Assembly (NCBI GenBank): GCA_025200525.1
Contig: CM045763.1
Span: forward strand, 58,917,530 to 58,981,529
DNA: 64,000 bases
Origin: Camellia lanceoleosa
Taxonomy: Eukaryota; Streptophyta; Magnoliopsida; Ericales; Theaceae
Reading direction: 5' to 3'
In this document: one piece after another, positions 59,463 to 64,000 of the stretch
Numbering within the stretch: position 1 is the first letter of the stretch
Layout of the letters: each line of letters opens with the position of its first letter
Translations under genes and position numbers: made by a program
Notes under the pieces: model-generated
The model's input: only the letters and a program-made list of their open reading frames with translations
Databases searched by the model: none
What the model was told of the DNA's origin: nothing

Positions 59463-61000
59463 AACTGAATTTATTACATTTTCTATTCCTAAACTATCAC
59501 CAAATTGTCTACTTAATCCCTGAACTATCGATTGAGTCTACTTAATCCCTAAAATATATAAATTAAATTCTATTTAGTCCTTAAACTATCGATTGAATCT
59601 ATTAGGGTTAATTACACTTTCATTCCCTAAACTATCACCATTTTGTTTATGTAGTCCCTAAACTATTAAATTTGTCCTCTTGGTCCCCAAATTTTCAAAA
59701 ACTCATGGTACTTAGTCCCCAATGGTAGATGATGTTAATTATTTAATAGAAAATGGGATCATGTGCACTGCACATAAGCTACAAGGATGGTAAAAGGGCT
59801 AAATTAGACATTGTACATATATCTCCATTAAAAAATAAAAATAAAAATAAAAATAAAAATAAAAAAAGAAAATCAATAGGAGGGAAATTTTCCTACCAAT
59901 TTCATAGATAGATAGATAGATAGATATGCCCATCAAATCCAAATCAAGTCATATGCTTTGTTCATACAGGAACTTTGGTTTGATTTGGATTTGACGAGCA
60001 TATATATATATATATCTATCTATAAAATTGGTGGGAAAGTTTTCCTCTGATTGATTTTTTTTTTTTTTTTTTCTTCTAATAGAGATATATGTAAAATGTC
60101 TAATTTAGGCCTTTTACCATCCTTGTAACTTATGTGCAGTGCACATGATCCCATTTTTTGTTAAATAATTAATGTCACCTATAATTGGGGAATAAGTAGC
60201 ATGAATTTTTGAAAGTTTAGGAACCAAGAAGACAAATTTAATAGTTTAGGGATTACATAAACAAAATGATGATAGTTTAGGGGGTAAAAGTGTAACCCAA
60301 TCTATTAAGACCCTAAAGTATTTAATTCAAACATATTTAGTTCCTGAAAGACTTACAAAAATAAAATATATGCCTATAAGTATTATAAATTAATAGAATA
60401 CCCCACCAAGTTAAATTTCTATTTTATCTTTAAAAAGTATTTTTTTCACTATGTGTTTAAATTAATATCAAAATCTGATTTTCAATCTTGTCAATAAAAT
60501 TATGAGTATTAGGCATATTGAAAAAGTAGAATTATAGAATTTAAATAATAATATTTTGTTACAAATTATAATAGAATAAAATAATACATTAATTAAGTTA
60601 TAAACAAAAATTTAGCGAACAACTTAATAACAATCAATTAAGAAATTTCAAACGAAATCTAATATATAATATTAGATAAAGACAAACAAGTAGTCATTGT
60701 AGAAGATAAGTAAAAAAATAAAACTTACCAAAAAAACTGCCGCCCACTTTTCGAAGACAACATAAAAATTTAAGTTTTTTTTGAAATACAATTTTAACTA
60801 GATAAAGTCTTTGATTAATTTATAATACTTATGGACTTATATTTTTATTTTTGTAATCATTCTAAGGACTATCAATAGTTTAGGGACTAAATAGATTTTA
60901 ATTTATATATTTTAGGGATTAAGTAGATTTAATCGATAGTTAAAAAACTAAGTAAATAATTTAGTGATAATTTAGGTGTAAAAAGTGTAATAAACCCTTA
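59463..61000. mobile_element. Outer foldback TIR element beside NLR-3
   Basis: Inverted arms of about 140 bp (left CCTAAACTATCACCAAATTG..., right ending TTTAGTGATAATTTAGGTG) enclose further DNA and the inner element at 59605-60298. The NLR-1 flank near 2275 runs straight from TTCTTTCT to AAATAATATAACTGG, so this is an insertion after the NLR duplication. TSD short and ambiguous (TTA/TTAA). Confidence 0.7.
59605..60298. mobile_element. 694-bp foldback MULE, 9-bp TSD AATCTATTA
   Basis: GGGTTAATTACACTTTCATT and GTAAAAGTGTAACCC are terminal inverted repeats that continue almost to the centre: the left and right halves are complementary over about 300 bp each (both contain ATGTGCAC(T)GCACAT and the TAGTTTAGG block), around an AT loop with (GATA)n. 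AATCTATTA is repeated at 59596-59604 and 60299-60307. A transcript across it would form a long hairpin. Confidence 0.88.
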
Positions 61001-61222
61001 TTAATAATATAACTGGAAAAGTTGAGAAATAGATGTTGAGGACCGAACCATCTCAAATCCAGTGGTAGACGTTGATTCCTCCGCTTCGAAGCTATAATAA
61101 ACATATAGATGAAACAAAATGAGGAATATTAAAATAAAGTTACAGATATGAAATAGAGGAAACAACCACAAATATAAAATTGTATGATAGTAAAGAAGTA
61201 TATGGATGAAACAAGATAAACA

Positions 61223-63783
61223 TCATACCGGTTTATCTTTATGTATCTCCATTATGTGTTTTATTCTATTTGGAACCGTAGTTATTGGATTGCACCGAAA
61301 GATGCCGAGTTCCTTGAGTCGTGGCATTCCTCCTTCCTCAACTATTCACTCCTCTAGTTTTTCCAAATAACCAATTTTCAATACTTCAAGTTGAGGAAAG
61401 TTACAACCACGTGCTCCGGAGCAAACCATCTCGCTCCCCACATATGACCCACAGTATAATTTTAGGATCTTTAGTTTAGGGAGTTTCTTTAGAGTCTTCA
61501 TTGGGTCTTCTTTTAAAAAACTGCAGGAAAGGGAAAGCTTGGTAAGGTTTGGGGGAAGTTTATCATGTTGAGGCAACTCAGAGTTATTCCCCCACCACAT
61601 GCGCTTCAGCTTCAGGCTAAGAAGATTCTCGTATCGAGACAAATTCCATGTTCTTAATATCTCACCACTGATATCCGACAACAACTTTTCAAGCTTGGTT
61701 AGTACAAGTGTTGGGTCTGACAATATCTCAATGATACGCCTAGACGAATAATTAACACCTAACTTTCTCAAATTGACTAGTTTGTGGGAAAAACTGAAAT
61801 CGCCCCACACTTTTTCGTCCAACCCATATGGGGTTTGGAGATTTGGTAAACAAATTTCAGTTCGATAAAATATTCTATCCAAGTTGATCCACCAGAACAA
61901 AGGAACCTTGCAGGAACGAGGTAAGAGTATATGCCTTAGTTGCTTCATAGTCCAAAAAACATCAGGAAGGATTACACAACCACTGCTTTCTCGAACATCA
62001 AAGGTTAGCAAACCTTTCAGATATGTAAGTTCTTCAAATTGCCAATTTCATTTGGAAGAGCCCTCGGAAGATAATCACACTTTACACTCAGAACTCGAAG
62101 AAATTCAAAGTCTCGAAGAAAATTCTTAACCATTTTCCTCCGTACTAATCTAGCATTTCCACTAAAACTTAGCATAGACCGAAGCTTTGGAGTTGGATAA
62201 TTCAAAGAAATGTAGTCCTCGAAATTACTACCATGAGTAGTGACTCTACGTACTCCCGTTCCATGATTACATGTGATTACATCATTTTGAGTGTTAAAGA
62301 AATTAATTTCCTTGGCCTCTTGAATGCAAAGATTGTGCAAATCATGAATGCGAACACTCCTAACCATTCCATCAAACCTCCTTTGAACAACTTGAATCAA
62401 GTTCCTTGCAATCAAGTGATTTAGATAATCATCCCCCACATCCTCAACCTCTCTCACTCCACTACCTCATATAAATCCCTCGGCTGCCCATAAATTAACT
62501 AATTTGAATGCAGAAATTTCATGGTCCTCCGGAAAAAGTCCAAAGTATAGAAAACATGGTTTCAAATTTGTAGGCAAGTCTTTGTAACTCAGTCCAAAGA
62601 TTTCTGAACATTGATCTTCATCTTGACCCATGCCCTCGAGTATCCCCTTCCATGTGTTTTCTGATCTCTCTCTTAATAACAACAATCCTGCTGCTAGTAC
62701 AATTGCGAGTGGTACACCACCGCATCTTTTTAATATTTGCTCACCAATAGTCCCCAGCTGAGGGGGATCACTTGCTTCAACCATAACCATTTTAAAGAAG
62801 AGTTGTCTGCTGTTTTCTTCATTTAAAGGCCGCAACTCATGCACAGAGCTCTTCCCGCCGACATGAGTACCCACATAATTGTTTCGAGAAGTGAGAATTA
62901 TTCTACTCCCATTCTTCGTATTGGTAGAGATGACATTCTTTATAGCATCCCATGTGTCAATATGCCACATATCATCAAAGACTATTACATACTTGTGTTG
63001 GCTAAGGAATGTAAACAAATTGACCTCAACGTTCTCCTCCCACTTCTCTTTCTCTAAGCCCACTTGTCGTGCAATGTCCCGTAAAAGTTCTGTTATATTT
63101 GGTTGTTGAGAAACATAAATCCATGCAGAACGTTCAAAATTATGTTGAGCAGACTTAAAAATTTTCTTAGCAAGAGTTGTTTTGCCCAGCCCTGCCATGC
63201 CAATAATTGAGATCACACGACATTGTAATTCTTTATTGAGCATATTTGCCACCAAATCTTCAGTGTGTTCTTCAAAACCAACAACATTTGGTTCATCAAT
63301 ATAGGGAAAAGATCGTCTCTCATCCCACACGTCTCTCCCACCACTACCACTAGATTCATTGATGCCATAAGTTTGTCTGACACGATTGATATCCTCAACT
63401 CTTCTTTTGATCCCTTCGATCTCCACAGCAAAGTTACGAGCGTCATAACCATAGCAGACAATACAAGTGGCACTCTTGAGACAACCCAAAAACTTCTTCC
63501 CTCTGTGTGATGCTATCTGGGGGAAGTATTTCTGCATAATGTCCTCCACATCACAAGCAAGATCTCGAATATCAATCACCAAGTTGGCCACTCCTCTGCT
63601 TCCCCCTTGTCTGGCTTCAGCATCCTCTAAGTAGGCTTGAATATGCCTCATCTCACGTTCAATCCAAACAATGTCTTCTCGCAAACGAGACAAGCGAGAA
63701 CCTTCTTTCAAAACTAGATTGCCAAGTACACCAACGGTTTGTCTGAGGGCTGCAGTAGCTCCGGCAAGAGCAATCTCTGCCAT
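61223..63783 (-). pseudogene. NLR-3: CC-NB-LRR (RPP13/RPP8-like) gene with one stop and one deletion
   Basis: ATG at 63781-63783. Residues 1-150 are an Rx-type coiled coil (EDVID-like CDVEDIMQKYF at 78). NB-ARC motifs are intact: P-loop GMAGLGKTT (195-203), kinase-2 KYVIVFDDMW (264-273), RNBS-B GSRIILTSR (292-300), GLPL CGGVPLAIV (354-362), RNBS-D CFLYFGLFPED (410-420). After GFI (438) comes TGA (62467-62469) where NLR-1 has CGA, consistent with a C-to-T change. Reading then continues in frame through IHDLHNLCI (MHD) to 62017, where a 67-bp deletion relative to NLR-1 shifts the frame. LRRs continue to 61346 (stop) and the old C-terminus ends at 61223. Only a CC-NB product of 438 residues would be made. 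Such genes signal cell death on effector detection. Confidence 0.92.
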
Positions 63784-64000
63784 CTTTGCTTTGGTGGCTA
63801 CAAATTACAGATGAGTTTATCACAGAATTGTATAAATTTCAACACAACAGAAAATTAATTAAGTGGGTTAATTAACACAATTGGTTCCCAATTTATGTGA
63901 TTTGTTACACTTTAATTCCCAATCTTTTAATCTTTTTACTTTGGTCCCTAAAATATGTGATTTGTTTCACTTTAGTCCCTAATATTTAGCTCCGATCAAA
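63784..64000. other. 5' flank of NLR-3
   Basis: Matches 52867-53160 upstream of NLR-1. Contains the probable 5'UTR/promoter start, cut by the window edge. No second gene. Confidence 0.7.

Overview
This is a transposon-dense window from a eudicot plant nuclear genome. The evidence is AT-rich intergenic DNA, introns with GT/AG borders, CC-NB-LRR resistance-gene relics, CACTA, Mutator-like and LTR elements, a degenerate Au-type SINE, and fragments of plant genes (ClpP5, CSC1-like, BSL, an EEIG1/EHBP1-family protein). I see no intact single-copy host gene.

Two paralogous, minus-strand NLR loci frame the window. NLR-3 (61223-63783) is nearly whole but has one nonsense codon and a 67-bp deletion. 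NLR-1 is cut in two: its C-terminal half is at 2912-4479 and its N-terminal half, with 5' flank, is at 51853-52866. Between the halves lie 47,373 bp that start CACTACTA, end TAGTAGTG and are bordered by a direct TGA repeat, the 3-bp target-site duplication (TSD) expected of CACTA transposons. NLR-3 shows the uninterrupted site.

Inside the insertion, from left to right: subterminal repeats; ClpP5 and CSC1-like exons (5416-6472); a 3.9-kb element with TG...CA ends and 5-bp TSD (6953-10886); cassette A (10923-16265), built of CACTA-like termini, 5'UTR-like DNA, three BSL phosphatase exons and a Ty3/gypsy integrase piece; a broken EEIG1/EHBP1-family gene (17494-21596) interrupted by a solo LTR; a second solo LTR (22849-25212); several MITEs (26.4-30 kb); and cassette B (31055-49578). 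Cassette B is a second copy of A, itself interrupted by a full-length Tekay-like Ty3/gypsy element (32117-41578) and another 3.75-kb TG...CA element (44321-48073). The right arm (49579-51852) holds a possible copia solo LTR and the CACTA right end.

Right of the insertion are a small non-autonomous LTR element full of minisatellites (53503-54928), AT-rich DNA with MITEs and a SINE, and nested foldback elements just downstream (3') of NLR-3. Comparing NLR-1 with NLR-3 and cassette A with cassette B gives empty sites for many insertions, so their order can be read: NLR duplication, CACTA insertion and gene capture, A/B duplication, then the B-specific LTR insertions.

The points most worth a second look are the split NLR with its gene-capturing CACTA, and arrays of 12-bp palindromes in LTRs. 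One LTR family carries a CTCGAG core and another a CACGTG core at the same place. The CTCGAG array is the fastest-changing part of an otherwise ~99% identical LTR pair.
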